This document shows, piece after piece, positions 22,401 to 32,560 of a stretch of 64,000 nucleotides of DNA (within the stretch, counting starts at the first letter, position 1; each line of letters opens with the position of its first letter). Position numbers and translations under genes: made by a program. Under the pieces are notes generated by a model that was not told where the DNA came from, did not search any database, and saw nothing but the letters and a program-made list of their open reading frames with translations. The stretch covers positions 992,001-1,056,000 of the forward strand of contig NC_089439.1 of the NCBI RefSeq assembly GCF_026210795.1, written 5' to 3'. This DNA comes from Rhizophagus irregularis. Taxonomy: Eukaryota; Glomeromycota; Glomeromycetes; Glomerales; Glomeraceae.

Positions 22401-23213
22401 AAAAAAAGAACTTTTAAATTACTAATTAAACTTTAAAAACAATCTGTATGATTTAAATTTTAAAAAAAATACTTCTGCTTTTTAATTTTCGCATTTCTAT
22501 ATTTAACCAATTAAAATTCAGCTGATCACCGATCACATGCATTAATAACACGTTATTGTTTATTTTTTGTTTATTTTTTCAAAAATATTCTTTTCTCTTC
22601 TTTTTTTTTAGAAAAAAAAAGACAATAAAAATGAATACCAAAATTATTTTAACATATAATAATAACTGGCTTGAATTACAATAGTAATTTGAGCCATTAT
22701 AAAAATTAAATAAAAAACTTATTTTGATAATATATAATATATATATTTGTACCAAACTACTAATTATACAAAAAGTGATATGCACGTATATCAATTAACA
22801 ATTACTTTCACTAATATCTCTCTGGAATTGTAATGGTGAATTTTAACAATATTAATTAAACAACTATATGTACACCGTTTTATGTTTTTATTTTTATATT
22901 AATATTATATGTTAAGGGAGCTTACATATATTACGTAATTATTGGAGGGGGGGGGAGTTTTCTAATATCTCACATCTAGATTAGCCAATCGGAATATAGA
23001 ACCAAAGCACATGACGATTTACATTCGTAACTGGTAATACATGCATTTGAACATAAAATACAAACGGTTTTGATACAAATAAATATATTGTTTTTAAGAG
23101 ATATAAAATAATAGAAACTTTATTTATTAATAAACATGACATATCAAAGTACATGTAGTTTTAATATTTCAGAATAATAGTTTTTTCTAACAGAGACACT
23201 TTGTAACACTTTC

Positions 23214-25442
23214 TTAATACTCACCTTCTGATTGTATTTCTCGGTCATGTATTACGACAAATACTTGTTCAGCTGGCACGGGCATAACTGAAAAATCATC
23301 AATAGAATTGGTAAATGACTTTTTTTGCTTAGCTGGTCGTCCTCTTCGTTTTGGATGTTGAATTTTTTTATGAAGGCCAACGATAGAAAGTGTTGGGAAA
23401 TATGCATTGCAGATAGGACAGCAGAGACGATTATAAGTATCCGAACTAATAGAAGGACAATGGGTATCGTATCTGGGTATTTTGAGTTTATTGAAATACT
23501 CTAATATATGAAGAGGATTCAAGTAGTGCCCATCTTTTCCTTTTGTTACAGGTGGCAGAAAACCATTATTTTCTGCGAGAAGAATAGCTGCTTCTTCACA
23601 ACGTTTAGGTAGACAGCAAAGAGAATCTTCACATTTTTTAATGTCAAGTGAGTATTGGCATATTTTAGTGTGATTTTCTATCCATTGCCAAGGTACAGAT
23701 TCATCGGTATTTTCTTTATCACATCCAGGAAACATAATATCGTCAAATGGAAGGCTTCTTTGATCAATATATTGTGTTGTTACCGGTCTTTCGAAGATAG
23801 GATCACGTTCCCAAAGAGTGCACAAAGTTTCGCCAGCATAACGCATATTCTTCATTGCAAGCTCTGAATCAACTACTTTACCTTGAGAATTGAGGTGAGA
23901 GCCATATTTATCAATCGGTAATGTTATGCCAGCTAGTTTTTGAGAAAGTGTTGCCATACTACGCTCAACAGGGTTGTATGCCGATTGACCAGGTGCATGT
24001 GTTCGAACAGAAAGATAATCAATGTCAAAAGCACGGAACATTCTGCAATATTGAATGATATTTTTCATGTGGCGAGGATTTTCATCTGGACCTCCATCAA
24101 CTAAAAGAATCCAAATGGGTTTGATCTGCTCATTAACTTTTAGTATTTCGTCAAAACGGCTATCTTGTACCAGAGAATTCAGGTCGCTCATGTGAGAAGT
24201 TGAGCTTGTACCAATTTGGTATTGCGGACGTACAAAAATTGAATGTTGACCATTACGAAAAGTATCATTTGTATCACTTGGGTTAATGAGTAAATAGATG
24301 GACGGAATAAGTTTTTGCTGCATTCCAATTGGAAAATCATGATCAGGTAGTCTAACTAGTTCTCGAAAACTTTGCATTGTTTTGAAAGTTCTTCCAACTG
24401 CAGGGATACCGAGAGGAACCTTGGCTTTGTCATCTTGTGAAATGATAACGGAATGAGTTGGAAATAAAGCTGCAAATTGTTTTGCTCCTTTAACGGAAGC
24501 AAGACAATAATGCTCATCAGAATGTTCTTTTTTTTCATCTCTAGAAACGGAGGCAATTGCAATGTTAGCAGGGTGGTGATGAGCTCTTGCTGCTATAGAA
24601 TTTGATCGAGATGGTAGCAGGTAATTGCTGAGGGTGGTACGAGAAAGGTATTCATTATATTTTGAATTGAGTTCTTCTTGGAGGTGGCGGATGGTTCTGA
24701 CTTTAATGACTTCCTTCCTTCTTTTTTTATCTGCATCTCCAAACTCGATACATTCATGTATATGTTCATGTAAATCGGGATATTGGACCAAAAGAGTTGG
24801 GCGACCAGGAGACTCATACATCATTACTTCTTGATGTTCATGTAGGTGTTTCATTTTTTTTTCTCTGCATTTACGTTGATAGCTTGCTTGGCGCTTCAGT
24901 TTTTTAACTTTATTATTTTCGTTGCATAAAATTTCCTTAAGGTTTGTTATGCGCTCCATTAAATTACACCAAATTTCTGGATCACTAGTTGAATTGTATA
25001 TTCGTTGAAGTTCTGCAAGTTTCATGTTAGTTGCATTAATAGTTTCTACGGCTTTTTTCTGTGCAGAAGCATTTGGAGGTAGATTAACATCAGCAATGAT
25101 AGTCTCCTCTATTGGTTTTTGAGAGGTCTGGGACTCAATGGATTTTGATCTTTGTGATGGGCCAACAGGTCTCGAACTGTTAGTTTGCAGAAAACCTTGG
25201 ATTGGAACAGGAGTTGTCAGATATTCCCAGATTTTACTTTCAATTTCATCTTGAGGTTTACACCTAATTTCTTTCCATGCATTAGTACATTCTGTACACA
25301 GACTTATTTTTGGATACGCCGGGTTTCTTGCATTCACCATTTGATAATATCCAAAAGCGTTACAGAATCTTTGGTGTTGATTTGTAGGAGTTTTATAAAT
25401 GTAAAACTTATTATATTTTGGTGTAGTTAGGAAGGTCTGCAT
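23214..25442 (-). CDS. DDE-type transposase with C-terminal C2H2 finger
   Basis: Intact 742-residue ORF starting at an ATG, running from near one terminus of its element to 213 bp short of nothing but spacer on the other. It has a cysteine pair early on (CTECTNAW, about 49-56), a basic coiled-coil-like region (about 135-200), and a probable RNase H-fold catalytic core: IISQDDKAKV (D336/D337), LLVDGGPDENPRH (D449) and APGQSAYNPVERSMA (E493). A C2H2 finger (C675, C678, H691, H696) and an AT-hook-like GRPAKQKK follow. I recall proteins with DGGPDENPR and SAYNPVER motifs from many cnidarian and fungal genomes but cannot assign a named superfamily. The catalytic triad is proposed from motif conservation, not proven. 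No introns or stops, so it may be recently active. Confidence 0.75.
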   Translation of the reverse strand: MQTFLTTPKYNKFYIYKTPTNQHQRFCNAFGYYQMVNARNPAYPKISLCTECTNAWKEIRCKPQDEIESKIWEYLTTPVPIQGFLQTNSSRPVGPSQRSKSIESQTSQKPIEETIIADVNLPPNASAQKKAVETINATNMKLAELQRIYNSTSDPEIWCNLMERITNLKEILCNENNKVKKLKRQASYQRKCREKKMKHLHEHQEVMMYESPGRPTLLVQYPDLHEHIHECIEFGDADKKRRKEVIKVRTIRHLQEELNSKYNEYLSRTTLSNYLLPSRSNSIAARAHHHPANIAIASVSRDEKKEHSDEHYCLASVKGAKQFAALFPTHSVIISQDDKAKVPLGIPAVGRTFKTMQSFRELVRLPDHDFPIGMQQKLIPSIYLLINPSDTNDTFRNGQHSIFVRPQYQIGTSSTSHMSDLNSLVQDSRFDEILKVNEQIKPIWILLVDGGPDENPRHMKNIIQYCRMFRAFDIDYLSVRTHAPGQSAYNPVERSMATLSQKLAGITLPIDKYGSHLNSQGKVVDSELAMKNMRYAGETLCTLWERDPIFERPVTTQYIDQRSLPFDDIMFPGCDKENTDESVPWQWIENHTKICQYSLDIKKCEDSLCCLPKRCEEAAILLAENNGFLPPVTKGKDGHYLNPLHILEYFNKLKIPRYDTHCPSISSDTYNRLCCPICNAYFPTLSIVGLHKKIQHPKRRGRPAKQKKSFTNSIDDFSVMPVPAEQVFVVIHDREIQSEGEY

Positions 25443-25940
25443 GTTAAAGAAGTTTCGGATAAAGAAATCAAAGTGGCGACGCGATCAGATCATTATTACG
25501 CGATATTAGATATTACAGATCACGTTGAAGAATCACATGTACATAGTTGCGAAAAATTTTTTTCAAATTGATCTGATTTATTGATTTATTGATAATAAAT
25601 TTATTTACTGTATTCGTAAAATCGTAAAATTCCTTTCTTAATTTATTTTCTTCATAATATGGTGTGTGCAAACATAACATTGGCAAGAGAGTGTTTCAAA
25701 ATTTATGTTAAATAGAAAAAAAAACACCGAAAATTTTAGGTGGTGTGTCAAAAAAGAAATTTCATTTTTTTCTTTTTTTTTATTGAAAATTAGATTGATG
25801 GGAAAAAGTTGTAGTATTTTTAACGGATGACAATGTGATTTTATTGTGTGACAGGTTATACTAATCTATATATGATATTTGTTTATAAACAGATTTCAGC
25901 CAAAAGAATATTATCAATTACGTTCACGTGATATTATAAT
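25443..25940. promoter_or_regulatory. 5' flank of the DDE transposase gene
   Basis: About 500 bases between the transposase start and the subterminal G-run. It must contain the promoter if the gene is expressed. AT-rich, with no motif I would name. Confidence 0.3.
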
Positions 25941-26008
25941 CTCACTAGGGGGGAGGGGGTTCGACTATATAGTAATTCATAATTACGTAATATATGTAAG
26001 CTCCCTAA

Positions 26009-26399
26009 CATATATTAATTATATTTTTTTTTTTACTTTTATGTATTTTATTTAATTTTTTTAATATATTACTAACATTACTACTATCGTTTTATTACTT
26101 TTTATATCTAACTAATATATTAATAATATTACTAACTTTTTATTATTTCTTTTTTATATTTAAAATAATGATAATATTACTAATTAAATTTCTTTTTTTT
26201 TACTAACCTTTTATTATTCCTTTTTATATTTAAAATAATGATAATATTACTAATTAAATTTCTATTTTTTTACAAATAGTATATTATTTTATACTAGTTT
26301 TTTATTTATATTATTTATAAAAAAATATTTGTATATTTAATATTATTTAATAAAAATTTTATTGATTATAAATGCATTTTAAATTCTGTTTGCAAATAT
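26009..26399. other. AT-rich spacer with short direct repeats
   Basis: The string TTTATATTTAAAATAATGAT with the following AATATTACTAATTAAATTTC occurs twice (26155-26210 and 26222-26265). No gene. Confidence 0.4.
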
Positions 26400-26760
26400 A
26401 AAATATACGATTTAATTGAATAATATATACTATTTATCAGTACAAAATATGCAGTTTAAACTGGAAAAAAGTACTGTTTATCAGTATAAAATATACAGTT
26501 TATCCTGGAAAAGTATACTGTTCGCAATATAAAATATAAAACAATATACTGTTTATTGGTATAAAACATATGGTTTTTCTACTGTTTACAAGTATAAAAC
26601 ATACGGGTGAAACTGGAAAAATATACTGTATGCAAACCATATATATGATACGGTGTGCAGAATACCGAATATATACAGTATGTGAAAATACTGTAATTAT
26701 ACGGTAATAATACTATAAATATACTGTTCACAAAATACAAAAATACAGTATACTAACCGT
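26400..26760. repeat. Subterminal ATACGGT / ATACTGTATA array, right
   Basis: Counterpart of the array at 18370-18666, with TATACTGTTTATCAGTATAA and related motifs at 20-40 base spacing. Confidence 0.6.
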
Positions 26761-27570
26761 ATATATATTTTTTATAGGGCCATTCTTTACTTAGTGCAAC
26801 TTTAAGTTCACTCACGGTTCTTAGAAAGGTCTTACGGGCCTGAATATTGTCTTTTAATTGTTTCCAGATGTTCTCTATTGGGTTTAAATCAGGAGAATTT
26901 GCCGGCCAATCAATAATCGCAATTTTATTCATCTTTAACCAATTTTTGGTTATTTTCGCGGTATGAATAGGCGCATTATCCTGTTGGAAAATTGCAGCCC
27001 TTCCTGTTAATTCGGAAACTGTGTGTTGAAATGGATATAAATGTGAATTTAAGATTCCAATGTAAGTGTTTGAATTGATTTTTTCATCTTCTTCTTTATT
27101 TTCATCACAAAAAATTAATGGTCCTTTTATTCCTCCAGCAAAACATCCCAAACCATAACTGATTTTCGACCACTTTTAAAAGTAGGTGTCAAACATTCAA
27201 TGTTAAACCTTTCCCCTGTATGTCTCCAAACTCTTATCTGTCTTGACTGCTTGCCAATCTCAACACTTGATTCATCAGAGAAAATAACTTGGTTCCAATC
27301 CTGGATTGTCTTTTCTTTATATTTCTCACACCAACTAACACGAGCTAATGCATGCTTTTTTGATACAAAAGGTTTTTTTGCTGCAACATAGGAATGGATG
27401 TCAGCATCATATAGTGTCTGTCTAGCAGTTGTTAGACTGCAACTTAAACCCAATGTATTAATAATTTCATGCAAAGGTTCGCGTCTGTTCTTCTTAACTT
27501 CATTTATAAGTGCATTTTTCTCATTATTATTGAGAGCAGGAGTAGTATGAAAACCCCAATTCTGGCTCAC

Positions 27571-27935
27571 CTACTTATCTCATAATCTAAATCGTTTATT
27601 AATATTTTCACTTACTTATATCCTACTTTTTTTATAACCTAAATCACCAATTTATATTTTTACCTACTTATATCCTACTTATCTCATAATCTAATTCACT
27701 TATATCCTACTTATTTCATAATCTAAATCACCTATTTATATTTTCAACGACTTACCTCCAACCGAACAAGAAATAGGATTTCAAAGCCAACGGAGCCAAA
27801 AAAGGTAAGGAAATATTAACCCATCCAGGAAACCAGCCATGGAGTCAATAGAGCGGAATAGCAAGGCAAGCAATTTCCCTTATACCGAGAAAAAATGTAA
27901 TTGAATAAAAGATTCATATATAAAAGGTTTACAAG
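27571..27935. other. Junction between Tc1 remnant and Polinton-like DNA
   Basis: To about 27750 the sequence has three imperfect copies of 'ACTTATATCCTACTTATCTC' / 'ATAATCTAAATCACC'. From about 27780 it becomes less AT-rich ('CCATCCAGGAAACCAGCCATGG'). The left end of the Polinton-like element may lie here, but no inverted repeat partner is in view. Confidence 0.3.
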
Positions 27936-28860
27936 ATGTCACAATACAGACCATCACTAAGACGTATACTAGGTCAGTTTGAACTCAACATAGAAGAATG
28001 GGTAAAGGAAATAATGTGGTATTTAGATATAGCATATTTAAAAGCTTTAGATTCTGAATTTAGCAAAGAAAGTATGTTAGTATCTGGATTAGAAGAGCTA
28101 GTAGAAATATTTGATGAGATGTTAGAAGGTGATGATATATGGATACATCCATCACTTTTATCACGAATAAGATATTCTATTCTACCAAATGAGATGGCAA
28201 TATATACATGTAGCCGAAACCTCCATGAAGCTGGACAAGGTTTCGGCCTTTCAGTAATTTAATTATAATAAATTATTAAAAACTATCCAGAAATCCATCT
28301 GAAACTTCAAAGACTTTATATTATAGTTTCGGCTGGATGTGGAGATTAATTTTTATCATTTTTTAACTTAATTTTGATTTAAAAATGTGGCCGAAAATCA
28401 CGTGAAAAGGTTTTGGCTACAAGTATATCTGTATATGGCAATATATGAAAGATTTTCAGATATTATTAAGAACTTCTCAGAGGATAAAGAATTAGCATAT
28501 GCATTATTAGACTTAGTAGAAATATTATCAAAAAAGAAACCTACAACATTCAACATTATAGATTACAATATACAAAGAATATTCACAAATCCTAATGATG
28601 AATATAGAAATGAATTCAGCATCTACTATATTAAAGGAGATGAAGATATGGATGAAGATACAAATGAAGACATAAATGAAGACATAAATGAAGAAGAGCA
28701 GAATGATTTCAATGAATACTACCAGAATCTTACACCGACTACTGAGAGTCAACTGGATAGGCTAAAAAATGAGTTGGCTATAACTCTATGTGACGAATGT
28801 CTTATGCCAACAAGAAGTCAGGAATGCGATTGCTGGATTTTACAAATAGAGGGTTTTTAG
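27936..28860 (+). pseudogene. Acidic protein with LCDECLMP zinc-like tail, interrupted by a MITE
   Basis: Two ORF halves (27936-28205 and 28447-28860) join in frame at MAIY when the 241-base insert and one 12-base repeat copy are removed, giving 227 residues. The N-terminal half is helical with no recognised domain. A run of DEDTNEDINEDINEEEQND-type acidic residues follows, then ITLCDECLMPTRSQECDCW. The CxECLMP segment is shared with the NPITGR protein at 43696-44277, which links this gene to the Polinton-like set. Function unknown. Confidence 0.6.
28206..28446. mobile_element. 241-bp MITE with TGTAGCC[GA]AAACC ends
   Basis: Inverted TGTAGCCGAAACC / GGTTTTGGCTACA lie near the ends and the 12-base string ATGGCAATATAT flanks the insert (28194-28205 and 28435-28446). 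Only one of the two repeat copies belongs to the gene. The precise end of the element within a few bases is uncertain because the inverted ends do not abut the direct repeats. Confidence 0.7.
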
Positions 28861-28879
28861 TTTTCAGTGAAACTATTTT

Positions 28880-29956
28880 TTACCTCTCACAATCTGGAAT
28901 AGGTGCATCACAAATAAAATCTCCAAAATCATATGGATTAGAAAACAACTTCTGTAAGAACTTGTAAACCATATCAGCATCCAATTCAGTCTTAGTGCCA
29001 AATATATTAACCTTACCAGATTTAGGCCAGATATGTACCTGAATCTTTGAAGTAAAGATTATAGTAATTTTAGAATGAATATCACCCGCATCATTCTTAA
29101 TATTATATTTTATTGGAAAGGGAAGAATCTCACGAATACCATCTATAGATTCTAAAGCATATGCTAAGGTAGAAAGATTAATAAACTTATCACCCCCAAT
29201 ATTAATCACAAATTTATAATTGCGCAGGAGAGCTTTATTTTCACCCACAAGTTCTACAGAAGAAAACTCAGGTAAAGAACATTCAGAAAGGTAACGTAAG
29301 AAGATAGCAACAGGATCAAAAGACCTGAAAACTTGTATACTATCAGATTTAGGAAAATAACGAATAGTATGTAAAGTATCAGCTAAGATAATAACAAACT
29401 CAATGCATGCATTAAAAGTACTACCATCCCCTGTACGTTACCGTCTATTTAATAGATTGTCAGGTGTACTTTGTCTGCATTGCCTCTCATCTTTTGGTTT
29501 AGACAAGTACTGCTCATAACCCTCAAAAGCTTTATGAACACTGGTAAAAAAATGGTCTATCCTACACATATCCTACACATATCTTACATATATCGGGTAC
29601 TCAAAATGTAGAAAATCATACACAAATAATACACATATCATATACATATCGGGTACTTATATATATAGTATACCTATCAGGTACCTGATATATGTATGAT
29701 ATATATATTAGTACCCGATATATGTATGATATGTGTATTATTTGTGTATGATTTTCTACATTTTGAGTACCCAATATGTGTAAGATATGTGTAGGATAAA
29801 TCATTTTTTTACCAGTGGAATAAAGTTGCTATTAATGGCAATAACATTCTTAGTAGGTTCAAGCTTATTACCAAGCATGGCGTAATCAAGTCCTTCAACA
29901 TTGATCTTAAATTCAGTAACAGTAAGAGATGGAGTAAGTTCACTAAAAGTAATCAT
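28880..29956 (-). pseudogene. Possible TBP-like two-repeat protein, stop codon and MITE inside
   Basis: From an ATG at 29956 the frame runs to 29818, is interrupted by a 279-bp element, and continues in frame from 29535 to a stop at 28880-28882, 264 codons in total. One TAA (29438-29440) lies inside. The last 110 residues contain 'ITIIFTSKIQVHIWPKSGKV' and 'NIFGTKTELDADMVYKFLQKL', an order of strand-strand-'SGKVN..G..'-helix that recalls a TATA-binding-protein repeat; the start (FKINVEGLDYAMLGNKLEP) could be the beginning of the other repeat. The resemblance is by eye and weak. The gene is divergent from the F-box gene at 30061. Confidence 0.45.
29539..29817. mobile_element. 279-bp CACTA-like MITE
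   Basis: Inverted ends CACTGGTAAAAAAATG with GAA duplicated on each side (29536-29538 and 29818-29820); removal restores the host frame. Nearly the whole element is one imperfect palindrome made of ATATCGGGTAC, CCTACACATATC and 'TAGAAAATCATACACAAATA' repeats. The CACTG start and 3-bp duplication fit the CACTA superfamily. Confidence 0.8.
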
Positions 29957-30060
29957 ATCTAGTTTGTTCTATTGAAAGAAAAGAAATATTCAAATTATCT
30001 TATCCTAAGAAAAAATCTAGTTAAATAAAACTTCTTCATCAATATCTTATACAAGATACC

Positions 30061-30487
30061 ATGACAAATAATAGCTTACCTACTGAACTTTTAGAAAAGA
30101 TATTCAAAACTACATATGAAGGCACTTACTACCGTTGGTATTATCTTCAAAAATATGCATTAGTGTGTCGAAAATGGGCTGTAGTAGCAAACTCTCTCCT
30201 ATGGGGTGAAGTAGACCTTTATAACTGCTATAATGTGAAGGAATTCCAAATGTATAAACATCTTACAAAATCAGGAACAGTATGTGGAAAATATATCAGA
30301 AAGCTTAATATGGATGAGGTAAAATTATGGCCCATTTGTATTGTAAAAATGCTACAAGCTTGTCCCAATATCCAGGAACTTAGCATAAAAGATTATCAAT
30401 ACTATGGTGGAAAAGGTGATGTTAGAGATTTGCTAAGTAAAATCCTACATATATTACCAAACCTTCAAAAGTTAAATATCAGATATA
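30061..30487 (+). pseudogene. F-box/LRR protein, 3' part lost
   Basis: The ORF opens with MTNNSLPTELLEKIFK, then YALVCRKWAVVANSLLWGEV, a typical fungal F-box, followed by leucine-rich-repeat-like stretches (MLQACPNIQELSIKDY, ILPNLQKLNIR). F-box proteins bridge substrates to SCF ubiquitin ligases through Skp1. After LNIR the coding sequence runs into the terminus of a transposable element at 30488, so the remaining LRRs are missing. A second F-box ORF lies at 60933. It sits among Polinton-like genes and may be a cargo gene of that element, or host DNA. Confidence 0.7.
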
Positions 30488-32560
30488 CAGTCAACTCCTT
30501 CTATAGTCACTCCCATTATAGTCACATTCTACTATATACAGTCAACTCCCTCTATAGTCACTCCCGTTATAGTCACATTCTACTATATAGTCACACCAGT
30601 TGAATGTTCAAAACACTTTATTATTAAAATCTATCCTATATAGTCACAATCTATCTATAGTCACTATCACACCTATTCTCAAAAATCTTATATTAAAAAG
30701 AACCGTTTATAATCACAGTTATATAAAGAATATATTAAATAACTTGGCATTAGTGCTTCGACCCAGATGAAAACCGTCATCCGGATTACACAAAAAAATA
30801 ATCCGGATTATATCCGGATTGACCCGGATTTTGAATCCGGATCAGATAATCCGGATAGAAACCGGAAACCGGATTGGATTTACAAATGGTCAGCAATAAT
30901 TCTGGCCAGAATTTATAACGCCGGCCAGAATTACAAATTGTGTAACATTAAATTTTCATGCCAGCCGATAAAAAATTTTTTGCCCGGTGGCTAAACTATT
31001 TTTCCGGTATCACGTGATGTTAATTTCGGCCAGAATTACAAATTTGGCCAAAATTATCCAAGATCACGAAATTTACATAATTCCAATTTTATTAAATATT
31101 TTTATTTAAAACAATTTCATATTATTTCAGCATTGTCTCAGACTATTGTTTAACATTTCTTTGTAAATTAACTAATTATGAAATTTTAAACGATATTTTT
31201 ATATACAGCTAAAGATTACTATAAATAGATGTGTTGGGTTAGTAAGGCAATTTTTTAAGGATTTGTTTCTTCTTTCAAAAATTAAAGAATCATTTGAATC
31301 AAATTATATAACACTAGTTTTAATTTTTAAAAAAAGTTGTTATAATTATATAAATTTATAATATTGAACAATTTTTCATTTAAAACAATAATTATTATTT
31401 TGTTGTAACAAAAATAATATAAAGTTTTTTTTCTTTTGAACATTTGAATGTGAAATCTAAAATTATTTTTATTTGTTAATGTATAAATTTAAATAAAATC
31501 TGATACAAACTTCAATAAATAAATTATAATTGAAAAATCTTCTTAAACTTACTGTATTAAAAAGTTTAATATAACAAATATAAATTTAATAAATTTTAAT
31601 AAAAAAATTGGTATTAGGCGCAAAAATAATTAAGCCATAATATCATTTAGATATAGATCTTTATGGATCAGCAAAATTATTATTAATAAAAAAAAAAAAT
31701 AATAAAAATTTCATCCGGATTCCGGGTCAAACCGGATATTTTTCATCCGGTTTATAATCCGAATGAAACCCGTGAAAATCCGGATATCCGAAAAAAAAAA
31801 ATCCGGATCAATCCGGATTGATCCAGATACGGGTCGAGGCACTACTTGGCATCTAATAATCGTACAAAGATGTATCATAGCTTGTTAGAATCGTCTCACT
31901 GAGACGAATCGAATGGTAGTAGTTTTATCCTTTTCGGATCACTGGCTGACGAGTTATTCAACAAAATGTTAAACATCGGCATTATAATATTTCTTGATTT
32001 ACGTTTACTGCGCCATTTAACATTTTGCTAGATTTCTCGGTACCTAGTGATTGTAAAAAGACGATTTATAGCTCATTGGAATCGCCTCATCGAGCGAATC
32101 GAATGGTGGTAAGCTCATCTCTCTGTGATCAATATTGACGGAGTTATTACTTAAAAACCATTTAATATTTTTTAATTTCGGAAATTGATCTAGTGATTGG
32201 ATTTCAATGTATCTTATACCATTAGATTCGTCTTATCAAGACGAATCGAATGGTAGTAAGATCGTCTTTCTAGGATCAATATCGGCAGAGTTATTACACA
32301 AAAACCATTAATATTTTTTTAATTTCGAAAATTAATCTAGTGATTGGATTTCGACGTATTTTATACCATTAGAACCGTCTCATCAAGACGAATCGAATGG
32401 CGGTAAGATCATCTCTCTACGATTAATATTGGCGAAGTTACGATACAATAAAGTTTTAAGTATAATTCTGGCTAAAATTATGTTAATTTTGGGCCGGAAT
32501 TATGATATACAAATATAAGAAATTTTTTATATAGTCACATCTCTTTATAATCACCAAATA
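30488..32560. mobile_element. Second copy of the TA-flanked 933-bp element, truncated and interrupted
   Basis: Starts with TA then CAGTCAACTCC at 30488, in inverse orientation to the copy at 6442. The terminal 50 bases are tandemly duplicated (second CAGTCAACTCC at 30538). A hAT-like element is inserted at 30751-31844. The far end lacks the last roughly 40 bases and passes directly into a LINE fragment at about 32561. The GATTCGTCT/AGACGAATC hairpins are present at 31890, 32230 and 32380. Confidence 0.8.
30751..31844. mobile_element. 1.1-kb hAT-like non-autonomous element with CCGGAT arrays
   Basis: Ends TAGTGCTTCGACCC...GGGTCGAGGCACTA are inverted (one mismatch) and CTTGGCAT is duplicated on both sides (30743-30750 and 31845-31852), an 8-bp duplication as in hAT elements. 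Both subterminal regions are packed with ATCCGGATT motifs (30775-30880 and 31715-31825). The middle is AT-rich with a few CCGGCCAGAATT strings. No transposase. Confidence 0.85.

Larger units (their letters stand above)
22916..26005 (-). mobile_element. 3.1-kb autonomous-looking DDE element, TAA target duplication
   Basis: Perfect 27-base inverted ends start GGGAGCTTACATATATTACG and are flanked by TAA at 22913-22915 and 26006-26008. Inside both ends lie G-rich runs (GGAGGGGGGGGGAG at 22953 and the run near 25946). The single ORF spans most of the element. The 3-bp TAA duplication resembles PIF/Harbinger, but the protein does not look like a Harbinger transposase to me. Confidence 0.85.
18357..26777. 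mobile_element. 8.4-kb element with CCCTATAAAAAATAT termini
   Basis: Inverted ends CCCTATAAAAAATATRTATA are flanked by CCA on both sides (18354-18356 and 26778-26780), and its removal restores the Tc1 transposase frame, so the borders are firm. Inside both ends are arrays of ATACGGT/ATACTGTATA palindromes (18370-18665 and 26400-26760). The interior holds a tandem-repeat element, hairpin arrays and a nested DDE element. A 3-bp duplication suits the CACTA or PIF/Harbinger groups. No transposase outside the nested element is evident, so this outer element looks non-autonomous. Confidence 0.75.
18151..27570 (-). mobile_element. Tc1-like transposon split by an 8.4-kb insertion
   Basis: One terminus, CAGTCACCTCGGAAAGTATT, lies at 18151 next to TA. 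The transposase gene reads on the minus strand from about 27570 to 18255 once the 8421-bp insertion is ignored. I could not find the opposite terminus between 27571 and 27860, so the right end is truncated or too diverged to see. Confidence 0.7.
18255..27570 (-). pseudogene. Tc1-like transposase, frameshifted and interrupted
   Basis: The N-terminal part (27570-27127) has 'VIFSDESSVEIG', containing the first catalytic aspartate. A one-base frameshift near 27140 (VMVWD instead of VMVWGCF) leads to the second ORF (27151-26778) with 'IFQQDNAPIHTA' and 'DWPANSPDLNPIENIW', the second and third catalytic residues with Tc1-type spacing. The gene then meets the inserted element at codon KEW; its last 34 residues, ending RGGPTHY, lie on the far side at 18353-18255. 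The frame is continuous across the insertion once one copy of the TGG duplication is removed. Confidence 0.8.

Noticed and set aside
28387-28446. N-terminal extension of the ORF starting MAENHV
   Set aside because: This part lies inside the MITE; the true coding sequence continues from the exon before it.
30767-30994. 75-residue ORF
   Set aside because: It follows the ATCCGGATT array at the end of the hAT-like element and is a by-product of the repeat.
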